Part shown: positions 25,640-34,706 of the stretch, in pieces
Layout: the number at the start of each line of letters is the position of its first letter
Position numbering within the stretch: the first letter of the stretch is position 1
From: JALQUL01 sp040382935
Lineage (GTDB): Bacteria; Pseudomonadota; Gammaproteobacteria; Burkholderiales; Burkholderiaceae_C
DNA length: 64,000 nucleotides
Assembly: GCA_040382935.1 (NCBI GenBank)
Contig: JBEIEP010000013.1
Coordinates: forward strand, 3,185 to 67,184
Direction: 5' to 3'
Notes under the pieces: generated by a model
Database searches by the model: none
Seen by the model: the letters and a program-made list of their open reading frames with translations, nothing else
What the model was told of the DNA's origin: nothing
Position numbers and translations under genes: made by a program

Positions 25640-27063
25640 CACTCCACCGCCTTCACCATATCCTCCACCACCTTCTTGGCGTCGCCAAACACCATCATGG
25701 TTTTGTCCATGTAAAAGAGTTCGTTGTCCAAGCCCGCATAGCCTGCGGCCATGGAGCGTTTGTTGACGATGATGGTTTTGGCTTTGTAGGCCTCCAAAAT
25801 GGGCATGCCGTAGATGGGGCTGCCTTTGACCAATGCGGCGGGGTTGACCACGTCGTTGGCACCCAGCACGATGGCCACATCCACCTGGCCAAATTCGCCG
25901 TTGATGTCTTCCATCTCATGGACTTGGTCGTAGGGCACTTCGGCCTCGGCCAAGAGCACGTTCATGTGGCCGGGCATACGGCCTGCCACGGGGTGGATGG
26001 CGTACTTGACCACAATGCCTTTGGCCGTGAGCTTGGCGGCCAGTTCTTTGACGGCGTGTTGAGCCCTGGCCACGGCCAAACCGTAACCGGGAACAATCAC
26101 CACGGTTTCGGCGTTGCCCAGCACAAAGGCGGCATCGTCGGCACTGCCGGTTTTAACCGCCCGTTGCACAGCGCTACCGGTGGCAGCGGCGCTGGCATCA
26201 CCCCCAAAACCGCCCAAAATCACGTTAAAGAAGCTGCGGTTCATGGCCTTGCACATGATGTAGGACAGAATCGCCCCCGAGCTACCCACCAGGCTACCGG
26301 CAATGATGAGCATGGAGTTGTTCAGGCTAAAGCCAATGCCCGCCGCCGCCCAGCCCGAATAGCTGTTGAGCATGGACACCACCACGGGCATATCGGCGCC
26401 ACCAATCGGGATGATAAGCAGCACACCCAGCAATAAACCCAGGGCGATGATGAGGCCAAAGTCCAGAGCGCTTTGGCTGTGCCAAAACCCGAAACAAAAG
26501 AACAATGCGGCCAAGCCCAGAATTAGGTTGAGCTTGTGCTGGCCTTTAAAGGTCACCGGTGCACCCTGGAACAAGCGGAACTTGTACTTGCCCGACAACT
26601 TGCCAAAGGCAATCACAGAGCCGGTAAAGGTAACAGCCCCAATGAAGGCCCCCAGTGCCAGTTCAACGCGGTTGCCGCCGGGAATCGCCGCACCTTTGGC
26701 GCTAATGGCAAAAGCCCAGGGTTCGGCTACTGCGGCAATGGCGATAAACACCGCTGCCAAACCAATCATGCTGTGCATAAAGGCCACCAGCTCGGGCATT
26801 TTGGTCATCTCTACCTTGTTGGCAGCGTAGGCCCCGGCAGAGCCACCCACCAACAAGCCCAACAACACATAGCCCAAACCGGCCACACTGCCAGAGGACA
26901 ACTGCACAATGAGTGCCCCCGTGGTGAGCACGGCGATGGTCATACCTATCATGCCAAACAGGTTGCCCCGAATCGAGGTGGTGGGGTGGGACAAGCCCTT
27001 TAAGGCCTGTATAAAACAGACCGAGGCGACCAGATACAACAGGGTGACAAGATCCATGCTCAT
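25639..27063 (-). CDS. pntB: NAD(P) transhydrogenase beta subunit
   Basis: This is a 474-residue membrane subunit with many helices followed by the NADP(H)-binding domain III. The domain III motifs are VVIVPGYGLAVARAQHAV, AIHPVAGRMPGHMNVLLAEA, VLGANDVVNPAA, GMPILEAYKAKTIIVNKRSM and GYAGLDNELFY. It completes the proton-translocating transhydrogenase that makes NADPH from NADH using the proton gradient. It overlaps pntAB by 4 nt. Confidence 0.97.
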   Translation of the reverse strand: MSMDLVTLLYLVASVCFIQALKGLSHPTTSIRGNLFGMIGMTIAVLTTGALIVQLSSGSVAGLGYVLLGLLVGGSAGAYAANKVEMTKMPELVAFMHSMIGLAAVFIAIAAVAEPWAFAISAKGAAIPGGNRVELALGAFIGAVTFTGSVIAFGKLSGKYKFRLFQGAPVTFKGQHKLNLILGLAALFFCFGFWHSQSALDFGLIIALGLLLGVLLIIPIGGADMPVVVSMLNSYSGWAAAGIGFSLNNSMLIIAGSLVGSSGAILSYIMCKAMNRSFFNVILGGFGGDASAAATGSAVQRAVKTGSADDAAFVLGNAETVVIVPGYGLAVARAQHAVKELAAKLTAKGIVVKYAIHPVAGRMPGHMNVLLAEAEVPYDQVHEMEDINGEFGQVDVAIVLGANDVVNPAALVKGSPIYGMPILEAYKAKTIIVNKRSMAAGYAGLDNELFYMDKTMMVFGDAKKVVEDMVKAVE

Positions 27064-27386
27064 TTGGCGGCTCCCTCTTGAGTGGCTGCGGCTTTAGGGG
27101 CCTTCTTTTTAAACATCTCCAGCATTCGGCGCGTGACTAAAAAGCCGCCAAACACGTTAACAGCGGCCAGTGCCACCGCCAACACCCCCATGGTTTTACC
27201 CAGGGTGGTTTCAGTGAGCGCGGCGGCCAGCATGGCCCCCACAATCACGATGGCCGAAATGGCGTTGGTCACGGCCATAAGAGGCGTGTGCAAAGCGGGG
27301 GTGACGGTCCAGACCACGTGGTAGCCGACGTAAATGGCCAGTACAAAAATAATCAGGTTGGTGATGGTGGGGGAGACGAGTTCCAT
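27060..27386 (-). CDS. pntAB: NAD(P) transhydrogenase alpha subunit, membrane part (alpha-2)
   Basis: The 108-residue protein has three hydrophobic helices (IFVLAIYVGYHVVW, LMAVTNAISAIVIVGAMLAA, MGVLAVALAAVNVFGGFLVTRRML), matching the C-terminal membrane part of one-chain PntA. The split alpha-1/alpha-2/beta gene order is known from Rhodospirillum and many proteobacteria. It is translationally coupled to pntB and lies 67 nt after the alpha-1 gene. Confidence 0.93.
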   Translation of the reverse strand: MELVSPTITNLIIFVLAIYVGYHVVWTVTPALHTPLMAVTNAISAIVIVGAMLAAALTETTLGKTMGVLAVALAAVNVFGGFLVTRRMLEMFKKKAPKAAATQEGAAK

Positions 27387-27453
27387 AGGGTGTCCTTGGG
27401 GTTCAAATGATTGACGCTAGACCGGTGCGAGCGTTGGGTTGTCTGGAAAGCCT

Positions 27454-28584
27454 TTATGCCGCCCGTTTCACTTGGCCGGCTTGGGTCATAAGGCAGGCGG
27501 CAACAATGTCGTCGGCCATGTCCACGGTAACAGTGCCATCCTTGGGCAGCACCAACTTTAAAAAATCCAACACGTTACGCGCGTACAGGCTGGACGCATC
27601 AGCCGCCACCAGTGCGGGTAGGTTGGTCTCGCCTATCAATGTCACGCCGTGTTTGACCACCGTGGCGTCGGTTTCGGTCAGGGGGCAGTTGCCGCCACCA
27701 TTGAGGCCTTTGCCTGCGGCGATGTCCACAATCACTGAGCCGGGCTTCATGCTTTTCACCATGTCCTCGGTAATCAAGGTGGGGGCAGGGCGGCCGGGGA
27801 TCAGTGCAGTAGAAATCACCACATCGGCCAAGGCCACGCGTTTGGCCACTTCAGCCTTTTGCCGCTCCAGCCAACTGGCGGGCATGGGTTTGGCGTAGCC
27901 CCCCACGCCTTGCGCGGCTTCGCGTTCTTCATCGGTTTCGTAGGGCACGTCAATGAATTTGCCGCCCAAGGATTCGATTTGTTCTTTCACACTGGGGCGC
28001 ACGTCTGACGCCTCAATCACTGCACCCAAGCGCTTGGCGGTGGCAATGGCTTGCAAGCCCGCCACGCCCACACCCAAAATCACCACGCGGGCGGCTTTAA
28101 CGGTGCCTGCGGCGGTCATGAGCATAGGAAAAAAGCGTTGGTACTGGTTGGCCGCCAGCATCACGGCCTTGTACCCGGCAATGTTGGCTTGTGACGACAA
28201 CACATCCATGCTTTGCGCGCGGGTGGTGCGGGGGGCTGCCTCTAGGGCAAAGCTGGTCAAACCCGCACCGGCCAAGGCTTGCAAGCCAGCCGCATTAAAG
28301 GGGTTGAGCATGCCCACCAAGGCACTGCCCGGTTGCATCAAGGCGAGTTCGGACGCGCTGGGTGCACGCACTTTGAGCACCAAAGCACAGGCCAGTGCAC
28401 TGGCTTGGTCAGTGATTTGCGCACCGGCCGCCGCATAGGCCTCATCCACCACGCTGGCGGCCACGCCTGCACCGCTGGCGACCTGTACTTGATGGCCTTG
28501 AGCGACCAATTTTTTCACCGTCTCCGGCGTCGCTGCCACCCGTGTTTCGCCGGGCAGGCTCTCTTTTGGAATGCCAATGTTCAT
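27454..28584 (-). CDS. pntAA: NAD(P) transhydrogenase alpha-1 subunit (NAD-binding)
   Basis: The 376-residue soluble subunit begins MNIGIPKESLPGETRVAATP and contains the NAD-binding Rossmann fold VVILGVGVAGLQAIATAKRLGA, then GGKFIDVPYETDEE, the mobile loop region YAKPMPASWLERQ, and GSVIVDIAAGKGLNGGGNCPLT. It binds NAD(H) and transfers hydride to domain III on PntB. It is the first gene of the pnt operon and divergent from mnmA, with about 130 nt between starts. Confidence 0.97.
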   Translation of the reverse strand: MNIGIPKESLPGETRVAATPETVKKLVAQGHQVQVASGAGVAASVVDEAYAAAGAQITDQASALACALVLKVRAPSASELALMQPGSALVGMLNPFNAAGLQALAGAGLTSFALEAAPRTTRAQSMDVLSSQANIAGYKAVMLAANQYQRFFPMLMTAAGTVKAARVVILGVGVAGLQAIATAKRLGAVIEASDVRPSVKEQIESLGGKFIDVPYETDEEREAAQGVGGYAKPMPASWLERQKAEVAKRVALADVVISTALIPGRPAPTLITEDMVKSMKPGSVIVDIAAGKGLNGGGNCPLTETDATVVKHGVTLIGETNLPALVAADASSLYARNVLDFLKLVLPKDGTVTVDMADDIVAACLMTQAGQVKRAA

Positions 28585-28715
28585 GCTCTTTTTGCTCCCA
28601 TCAGATGCTTAAAACGGGGTGTTGTGACCCCAAGACGGTGAATATACGGGACAAATGCCCCAATTGGGTTGGGCGGTTTCGATTCCCAGCGTGTCGGCAT
28701 GGCGATAATAAAGGA

Positions 28716-29960
28716 ATGCAGTGTAAACAAAAAGTCGTGGTGGGCCTAAGTGGTGGAGTGGACTCTGCGGTCAGCGCGTGGCTGCTTAAACAGCAGGGCC
28801 ACGAGGTGATCGGCATCTTCATGAAAAACTGGGAGGATGACGACACGGACAACGACCCAGACGGTGTACATGCCTCGTACTGCTCGTCGCGCCAAGATTT
28901 CTTAGACGCTGCCGCCTGCGCCGATGTGCTGGGCATTGAGATTGAGCATGTCAATTTCGCGGCCGAGTACAAAGACCGGGTGTTTGCCGAGTTTTTGCGT
29001 GAATACCGAGCCGGGCGCACCCCCAACCCCGATGTGTTGTGCAATGCCGAGATCAAGTTCAAGGCCTTTTTAGACCACGCCATGCGCTTGGGTGCCGACC
29101 GCATCGCCACCGGCCACTACGCCCGGGTGCGAACCCTAGGCGAGGCACCGGGCAGCCCAGTGCAGTTGTTGCGCGGCCTAGATCCCAGCAAAGACCAGAG
29201 CTATTTTTTGCACCGGCTAACCCAACAACAATTGGCAACCACGTGGTTCCCGGTGGGCGAGCTGCATAAAACCCAGGTGCGTGAGATTGCCCAGCGTATA
29301 GGCCTGCCCAATGCCAAAAAGAAGGATTCCACGGGTATCTGCTTTATCGGCGAGCGCCCATTTAGGGAATTTTTGAACCGCTACATCAGCAAACAACCCG
29401 GCCCCATCAAAAACGAGCAGGGCGTTGAAATCGGCCAGCACCAAGGCCTGAGTTTTTACACCCTGGGGCAGCGCCAGGGCCTAGGCATTGGGGGCGTGAG
29501 GGGCCAGGGCCTGCAAAAAGGCAGCGGTGAGCATTCACCTTGGTTTGTGGCGCACAAAGACCTAGAGCAAAACACCTTGTGGGTGGTGCAGGGCCAAGAC
29601 CACCCGTGGCTGAATGCCCGGCAACTGGTGGCGACTGATGCGAGTTGGGTGGCGGGGCAAGCACCTGCGGCGGGTCACTATGCCACCAAAAGCCGCTACC
29701 GGCAGGGCGATGCGGTGGCGCAGTTGGCAGTGGGTGCCACAGATAGCAGTGGCTTCTCGTTGGACTTTGACGCCCCGCAATGGGCCGTGACCCCAGGCCA
29801 GTCGGCCGTGGTGTATGACGGCGAGGTGTGTTTGGGCGGTGGGGTGATTGACCAGGTGGAAACCGTGGCCCCCTGGTTGCGGCCTAACCCGCCTGCTTCA
29901 AAAGCCGCGCGGCGTCGCGGGCAAAGTAAGTCAGGATTCCATCGGCCCCCGCCCGCTTAA
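28716..29960 (+). CDS. mnmA: tRNA-specific 2-thiouridylase MnmA, extended C-terminus
   Basis: The start ATG at 28716 gives MQCKQKVVVGLSGGVDSAVS, with the PP-loop SGGVDS. Other landmarks are GRTPNPDVLCNAEIKF with the catalytic Cys, GHYARV, KDQSYFLH, DSTGICFIGER with the second Cys, and the C-terminal VYDGEVCLGGGVI. MnmA thiolates U34 of Glu, Gln and Lys tRNAs. Its 414 residues exceed the usual 360-380: after GGGVIDQ about 35 extra residues run on and overlap the 3' end of convergent hemB by 77 nt, as if the normal stop had been lost. Confidence 0.95.
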   Translation: MQCKQKVVVGLSGGVDSAVSAWLLKQQGHEVIGIFMKNWEDDDTDNDPDGVHASYCSSRQDFLDAAACADVLGIEIEHVNFAAEYKDRVFAEFLREYRAGRTPNPDVLCNAEIKFKAFLDHAMRLGADRIATGHYARVRTLGEAPGSPVQLLRGLDPSKDQSYFLHRLTQQQLATTWFPVGELHKTQVREIAQRIGLPNAKKKDSTGICFIGERPFREFLNRYISKQPGPIKNEQGVEIGQHQGLSFYTLGQRQGLGIGGVRGQGLQKGSGEHSPWFVAHKDLEQNTLWVVQGQDHPWLNARQLVATDASWVAGQAPAAGHYATKSRYRQGDAVAQLAVGATDSSGFSLDFDAPQWAVTPGQSAVVYDGEVCLGGGVIDQVETVAPWLRPNPPASKAARRRGQSKSGFHRPPPA

Positions 29961-30903
29961 AGGCTAACAGGCTTTCCATCATCACCGTGTCGTGGTCCAA
30001 CCAGCCGTTTTGCGCGGCCGCTTTGAGCATGGCGTACTCACCGCTCACCTGATAGGCAAACGTGGGCACCCCGAAGGTGTCTTTGACGCGGCGCACTACA
30101 TCTAGGTAAGGCATACCGGGTTTGACCATCACCATATCGGCCCCCTCTTGCAAGTCCAGGGCCACCTCACGCAGGGCCTCGTCGCTGTTGGCAGGGTCCA
30201 TTTGGTAGACTTTTTTGTCGGCCTTGCCCAGGTTGGCGGCCGACCCGACTGCGTCTCTAAAGGGGCCATAAAACCCGCTGGCGTACTTGGCGCTATAGGC
30301 CATGACGCGGGTGTTAACCAAGCCATGGGCCTCAAGCGCCTGTCGAATCGCACCAATGCGGCCATCCATCATGTCGCTTGGGGCCACAAAATCCACGCCT
30401 GCACGGGCCTGCGTGAGGGCCTGTTGCACCAACACCTGTACCGTTGCGTCGTTCAAAATGTAGGAGTTGGCCCCCGGTGTTTCGTCCAGCAGGCCGTCCT
30501 GGCCGTGGCTGGTGTAGGGGTCTAGTGCCACATCGGTCATGATGCCCAAGCCGGGGAAACGGGCTTTAAGTGTGCGCACCACGGCGGGCACCAAGCCGTC
30601 CGGGTTAAGCGCCTCTTGGCCGTTGGGGGTTTTAAGTGTGGGGCTAATCACCGGGAACAAGGCCATGACTGGGATGCCTAAATCCACACAGTCCTGCGCC
30701 ACCTCTAAGAGCAGGTCCAAACTCAAACGCTCCACCCCCGGCATAGAAGCCACAGCCTCACGCCGACCCGTTCCCTCCAGCACAAAGACCGGGTAAATCA
30801 GGTCGTTAACCGATAGCTGGTTTTCTGCCACCAAGCGGCGGGTAAAGGCGTCAAAGCGCAGGCGGCGTGGGCGGCTGATGGGGTAGGGGGCGGGGGTGTG
30901 CAT
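29884..30903 (-). CDS. hemB: Delta-aminolevulinic acid dehydratase (porphobilinogen synthase)
   Basis: The start at 30903 (MHTPAPYPISRPRRLRFD) is chosen because the N-terminus then fits the family; a longer frame to 30990 has no support. The 339-residue enzyme joins two 5-aminolevulinate molecules in heme synthesis. Both active-site lysine regions are present: YSAKYASGFYGPFRDA and MVKPGMPYLDVV. The metal segment reads DVALDPYTSHGQDG, without the cysteine cluster of zinc enzymes, so this is the magnesium-type HemB. Its 3' end lies under the tail of mnmA. Confidence 0.95.
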   Translation of the reverse strand: MHTPAPYPISRPRRLRFDAFTRRLVAENQLSVNDLIYPVFVLEGTGRREAVASMPGVERLSLDLLLEVAQDCVDLGIPVMALFPVISPTLKTPNGQEALNPDGLVPAVVRTLKARFPGLGIMTDVALDPYTSHGQDGLLDETPGANSYILNDATVQVLVQQALTQARAGVDFVAPSDMMDGRIGAIRQALEAHGLVNTRVMAYSAKYASGFYGPFRDAVGSAANLGKADKKVYQMDPANSDEALREVALDLQEGADMVMVKPGMPYLDVVRRVKDTFGVPTFAYQVSGEYAMLKAAAQNGWLDHDTVMMESLLAFKRAGADGILTYFARDAARLLKQAG

Positions 30904-31056
30904 GGGGTGTTTGCGAAAAAGTAAAGTAGATGCTCTGTCTGCGCGTATCGTCCTTTGATTATCCCACCGTGTGCAGAAAACATCACTCAACGGATGGCGT
31001 TGTGCAAGTGAGCGCTGTGCCTTGAACCATTCAACTCATGGTAATCTCATTGACCC

Positions 31057-32358
31057 ATGTCAATGCCCTCTCCACCTTCGCAAACCTACCTAGTCGGCGG
31101 TGCCGTGCGCGACCAGCTGCTGGGTCGTCCGGTGCAAGACTTGGACTACGTGGTGGTGGGGGCAACGCCCCAGCAGTTGTTGGCTGAGGGCTATTTCCAG
31201 GTAGGCCGTGACTTCCCGGTGTTTTTGCATCCGGTGACCCGGCACGAATATGCGCTGGCCCGTACCGAGCGCAAAAGTGGTCCTGGTTACAAGGGGTTTG
31301 AAACGCAGTTTGACCCTACGGTGACCCTGGCTGAGGACTTGGCCCGCCGCGACTTGACCATCAACGCCATGGCAGTGCCGGTGCAGGCCTTGGGCATTGG
31401 CCAAGGCGGCAAAGTCACTTTTTATTGGGCCGATGTGGTGGACCCTTATGGGGGCATGGCTGACCTTAAGAACAACACCTTTAGGCATGTGAGCGCGGCT
31501 TTTTCAGAAGACCCGGTACGCCTGTTGCGTGTGGCACGGTTTGCCGCCCGCTTTGCTGGCTTTGCACTTGCCCCAGAGACGCAAAACCTAATGCGGCATA
31601 TGGTGCACAACGGCGAAGTCGCAGCCTTGGTGCCCGAGCGAGTCTGGCAGGAACTGGCCACGGGCTTAATGGAGGCCAAGCCCTCGCGCATGTTAGAGGT
31701 GCTACGCGACTGCGGGGCTTTGGCCGTGATCTTGCCCGAGGTGGAAGCCCTGTGGGGTGTACCCCAACGCGCAGACTACCACCCCGAAATTGACTGCGGC
31801 ATCCATCTGATGATGGTGTTGGACCAAGCCGCCCGTTTGGGGGCCTCACTCCCGGCGCGTTGGGCTTGTTTGTGCCATGACCTGGGCAAAGCCACCACGC
31901 CTGCCGATGTATTGCCTCGCCATTTAGGCCACGAGGGGCGCAGTGTGCGCCTGCTAGAGCAGGTGTGTGAGCGCTTGCGCGTGCCCACCGAATGCCGCGA
32001 ACTGGCGCGGGTGGTGGCGGCCGAACATGGCAACATCCACCGCAGTGCCGACCTGGGCGGGGCTGCATTACTGCGCCTGTTGGAGCGCCTGGATGCCTTT
32101 AGAAGGCCAGAGCGCTTGCCTGATGTTTTGTTGGCCTGCGAAGCCGACGCCCGGGGGCGTTTGGGTTTTGAAGACAAACCCTACCCGCAGCGCCCACGCC
32201 TGCAAGCGGCGTTTGATGCGGTCAATGCGCTGGATACGGCCCAAGTGGCCCAGCAAGCCCAGGCGCAAGGGCGGTCCGGGCCTGCGGTGGGGCAAGCCAT
32301 ACGCGCAGCACGAGAGCACCACCTGACGCAATGGCTGCGACAAGAGGGGCAGGGGTGA
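31057..32358 (+). CDS. cca: Multifunctional CCA-adding tRNA nucleotidyltransferase
   Basis: The 433-residue protein has the class II nucleotidyltransferase head (YLVGGAVRDQLLGRP, QDLDYVVVGATP with the DxD, RRDLTINAMAVP) and a C-terminal HD domain (CLCHDLGKATTPADVL, EHGNIHR). The gammaproteobacterial type combines CCA addition with phosphatase and phosphodiesterase repair activities. This enzyme is needed by the tRNA-Ser at 62380, whose gene does not encode the full CCA end. The MATE gene overlaps its stop. Confidence 0.96.
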   Translation: MSMPSPPSQTYLVGGAVRDQLLGRPVQDLDYVVVGATPQQLLAEGYFQVGRDFPVFLHPVTRHEYALARTERKSGPGYKGFETQFDPTVTLAEDLARRDLTINAMAVPVQALGIGQGGKVTFYWADVVDPYGGMADLKNNTFRHVSAAFSEDPVRLLRVARFAARFAGFALAPETQNLMRHMVHNGEVAALVPERVWQELATGLMEAKPSRMLEVLRDCGALAVILPEVEALWGVPQRADYHPEIDCGIHLMMVLDQAARLGASLPARWACLCHDLGKATTPADVLPRHLGHEGRSVRLLEQVCERLRVPTECRELARVVAAEHGNIHRSADLGGAALLRLLERLDAFRRPERLPDVLLACEADARGRLGFEDKPYPQRPRLQAAFDAVNALDTAQVAQQAQAQGRSGPAVGQAIRAAREHHLTQWLRQEGQG

Positions 32359-33752
32359 TTCAAACCCTCACCCTACGGTTTGCACGGCAAGAACTGCGCG
32401 CACTGGCCCAGTTGTCTTGGCCAGTGCTGGTGGGCTTGCTGGCCAACACCGGGATGGGGGTTGTGGATGTGGCGATGGCGGGCCACGTGTCGGCCAATGA
32501 TTTGGCGGGGGTGGCGCTAGGCGTGTCAATTTGGCACATTGTGATGATTACCTTGATAGGCATCATGACGGCGGTTAACCCCTTGGTGGCCCATCATGTG
32601 GGGGCGGGCGCTGTCAACAAGATCCCGGCGGTGGTGCGTGATGGCTTGTGGATGGGGCTGGGGGTAGGAGGTGTTGCATTACTCCTGACGCTACTGAGCG
32701 CCCGCGTCTTTGACCATATGGCCATTACCCCAGAAGTGCGAACCGTGGCCCAACCCTTTTTGTGGACGATTGCCTTTGCCCTGCCTGCCTTTGCCATGTC
32801 CCGCGCCCTGTACGGTTACTGTGCCAGCCTGGGCCACACCAGGCCGCTGATGGTGGTGGCTTTGATCGGTTTGGGCTTATCGGCGTTTCTGAACTGGTGT
32901 TTGGTGTTTGGCCGTCTGGGTTTCCCGGCCATGGGGGGTGTGGGCTGCGCTTGGTCTAATCTGATTAGCGTTTGGGCCAGTTTGTTCATGTTGGCCGGCT
33001 GGGTTGCCGTTCACAAGGTGTATCGCAGCAGTTCACCCTTTGGTCGTTTTGCATGGCCTTCTTGGGCGGGTATTGGCCCCATGTTACGGCTGGGGTTTCC
33101 GATGGGGGTGACCTATTTTGCGGAAACCACCGCTTTTAGCCTGATTGCGCTCTTGGTGGCCAAGTTTGGAGCGGTCGAGGTCAGTGCCCATCAGATTGCG
33201 CTTAACTGCGTGTCACTGGTATTTATGGTGCCCATGAGCTTGGGCGTGGCGCTGCTGACCCGTGTGGGCACGGCCTTGGGATCGGGCGACGCCCAAACCG
33301 CAAGGCTGCGTGCTTGGGTGGGGGTGTATGCAGGACTGGCGTTTGGCGTAGTGTCGGCCTTGGGCATATTGATGTTCAGGGCCCCCATTGCCAACCTCTA
33401 CACCAATGATGTGCTGGTGGCACAACAGGCGGCGGGCTTGCTGGTGTTTGCGGCGATTTTTCAGGTATCGGATTCGGGCCAGGTGGTGGTCAGCAACGCC
33501 ATTCGGGCCTACAAGATGACGCGCATCCCTATGGTGATTCACCTCACAGCGTTTTGGGCGATATGCCTGCCCCTGGGCTGTTGGTTGGGCCTGGCCCCCT
33601 CTTGGCTGCCTGCTCCACCATTGGGGGGCGAGGCCTTAAAAGCGCAGGGATTCTGGTTGGCCCTGATCGTGGGCCTAAGCGTAGCCGCAGTGGCCTTGGT
33701 GGTGTATTTGAGTCGTTTGTCTAGGCGGGTAGCACGGCATTCCTATCCGTGA
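32355..33752 (+). CDS. MATE family efflux transporter
   Basis: The 465-residue form starts at the GTG at 32355, which overlaps the cca stop in a GTGA arrangement; an ATG at 32331 inside cca would add eight residues. Twelve hydrophobic helices are visible, with the MATE patterns WPVLVGLLANTGMGVVDVAMAGHVS near the N-terminus, NPLVAHHVGAG, and LGFPMGVTYFAE and VSAHQIALNCVSLVFMVPMSLGVAL later. NorM-type members exchange Na+ or H+ for cationic drugs. The stop is only 9 nt from the convergent GNAT gene. Confidence 0.92.
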   Translation: MIQTLTLRFARQELRALAQLSWPVLVGLLANTGMGVVDVAMAGHVSANDLAGVALGVSIWHIVMITLIGIMTAVNPLVAHHVGAGAVNKIPAVVRDGLWMGLGVGGVALLLTLLSARVFDHMAITPEVRTVAQPFLWTIAFALPAFAMSRALYGYCASLGHTRPLMVVALIGLGLSAFLNWCLVFGRLGFPAMGGVGCAWSNLISVWASLFMLAGWVAVHKVYRSSSPFGRFAWPSWAGIGPMLRLGFPMGVTYFAETTAFSLIALLVAKFGAVEVSAHQIALNCVSLVFMVPMSLGVALLTRVGTALGSGDAQTARLRAWVGVYAGLAFGVVSALGILMFRAPIANLYTNDVLVAQQAAGLLVFAAIFQVSDSGQVVVSNAIRAYKMTRIPMVIHLTAFWAICLPLGCWLGLAPSWLPAPPLGGEALKAQGFWLALIVGLSVAAVALVVYLSRLSRRVARHSYP

Positions 33753-33761
33753 CCTGTGCAG

Positions 33762-34268
33762 TTATCGCGGTGCGCCCGCGAACCGCCGGGCATCCTTGAG
33801 CAACAAAATCAATTGCCGGTCGTTGTGCGGTGTAGGTTCAAAACCAAAGCGTCGGTAAAACGCATCGGCCTGCGCGTCCAGCGGGTGCGTCAGCAGCGCA
33901 CGAATGCCAGCGTGTTCCGCCACCGCAACGGCGCGATAAATGGCGTCTTGCAACAGACTCACACCCAAGCCCTGTCCTTGGTAAGCACTGTCTACCGCCA
34001 GTCTCGCCAAAATGACCAACGGAATCGGGTATTGGCCCATGCCACGCCTTACGCGCTCTGGCACATCCAGCGTGTCAATCTGGCCTACCGTCAGACTGGA
34101 GTAGCCTGCAATGCGTTCACCGTCGCAAGACACAAAGGTTCTAGCGGAGCCACTGCCCTGGGCCTGACGCGCATGGCGTAGCAGCCAATCGGTGAGCGCG
34201 GGTTTTCCGCAATCGAATCCCTCTAAGGTGTGGTGAGCATCCAGCGGCGCGGGGGCCGACAAGCTCAT
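33762..34268 (-). CDS. GNAT acetyltransferase toxin (TacT-like)
   Basis: The 168-residue protein is a GNAT acetyltransferase: LDAHHTLEGFDCGKPALTDWLLRHA at the N-terminus, VGQIDTLDVPERVRRGMGQYPIPLVILARLAVDSAYQGQGLGVSLLQDAI contains the acetyl-CoA loop QGQGLG, then FYRRFGFEP. It overlaps the upstream DUF1778 gene by 4 nt (ATGA). Characterised relatives (TacT, AtaT) acetylate aminoacyl-tRNA and arrest translation. I infer a toxin; substrate specificity is not visible. Confidence 0.9.
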   Translation of the reverse strand: MSLSAPAPLDAHHTLEGFDCGKPALTDWLLRHARQAQGSGSARTFVSCDGERIAGYSSLTVGQIDTLDVPERVRRGMGQYPIPLVILARLAVDSAYQGQGLGVSLLQDAIYRAVAVAEHAGIRALLTHPLDAQADAFYRRFGFEPTPHNDRQLILLLKDARRFAGAPR

Positions 34269-34549
34269 GAAGCGGACCAGGCAGGACGCCGAGAGAGTAA
34301 ATCAGCCAAGCCTGGGTTGTCCGATGCCGGTCTGTCCATCAGGGTTAAGAGCGCTTGGTACTGACTGCCAGACACCATAAAGAGTCGCTGATCCAGCAGG
34401 GTCTGTTCTGCCGCTTGGGTGGCGGCGTCTAGGATGAAGTCGGTCAGCGATTTGTGCGCGACCTCGGCAGCGCGACGTAATACGGTTTCTTGTGCATGGG
34501 TGGCGCGCAGGCCTAGACGGGATGAGCGAGCAGTGGTGAGGGTGGTCAT
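34265..34549 (-). CDS. DUF1778 antitoxin (TacA-like)
   Basis: This 94-residue protein has an N-terminal ribbon-helix-helix (SSRLGLRATHAQETVLRRAAEVAHKSLTDFILDAA in several motifs) followed by an unstructured tail that normally wraps the GNAT toxin (MDRPASDNPGLADLLSRRPAW). It precedes and overlaps the toxin gene. The complex should repress its own promoter, which lies in the 157 nt shared with the divergent methyltransferase gene. Confidence 0.9.
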   Translation of the reverse strand: MTTLTTARSSRLGLRATHAQETVLRRAAEVAHKSLTDFILDAATQAAEQTLLDQRLFMVSGSQYQALLTLMDRPASDNPGLADLLSRRPAWSAS

Positions 34550-34706
34550 GGTGGGCTTGGATCAAACAATAGGTCTAATGTTAGTACAAACGACGCACAT
34601 TGTCTACCCGTCCCCAACCCACTAGTCCTCGCTGGCCAATGCTTTCAGCGTTGAGATCGAAAAAATTGGGTTATGCTTTAGGTATCAAATTAGTTTCGCG
34701 CTCGAA
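34550..34706. promoter_or_regulatory. Divergent promoter region, antitoxin / cytosine methyltransferase
   Basis: This 157-nt spacer is AT-richer than its surroundings near the methyltransferase start. A TTGAGA at 34651-34656 and TATGCT at 34672-34677 (15-nt spacing) could be a weak rightward promoter. The leftward promoter and antitoxin operator must also lie here, but no clear dyad was found. Confidence 0.3.

Noticed and set aside
28542..28715. N-terminal extension of MnmA
   Set aside because: The sequence before the PP-loop start at 28716 is not family-like and crosses the divergent promoter region.
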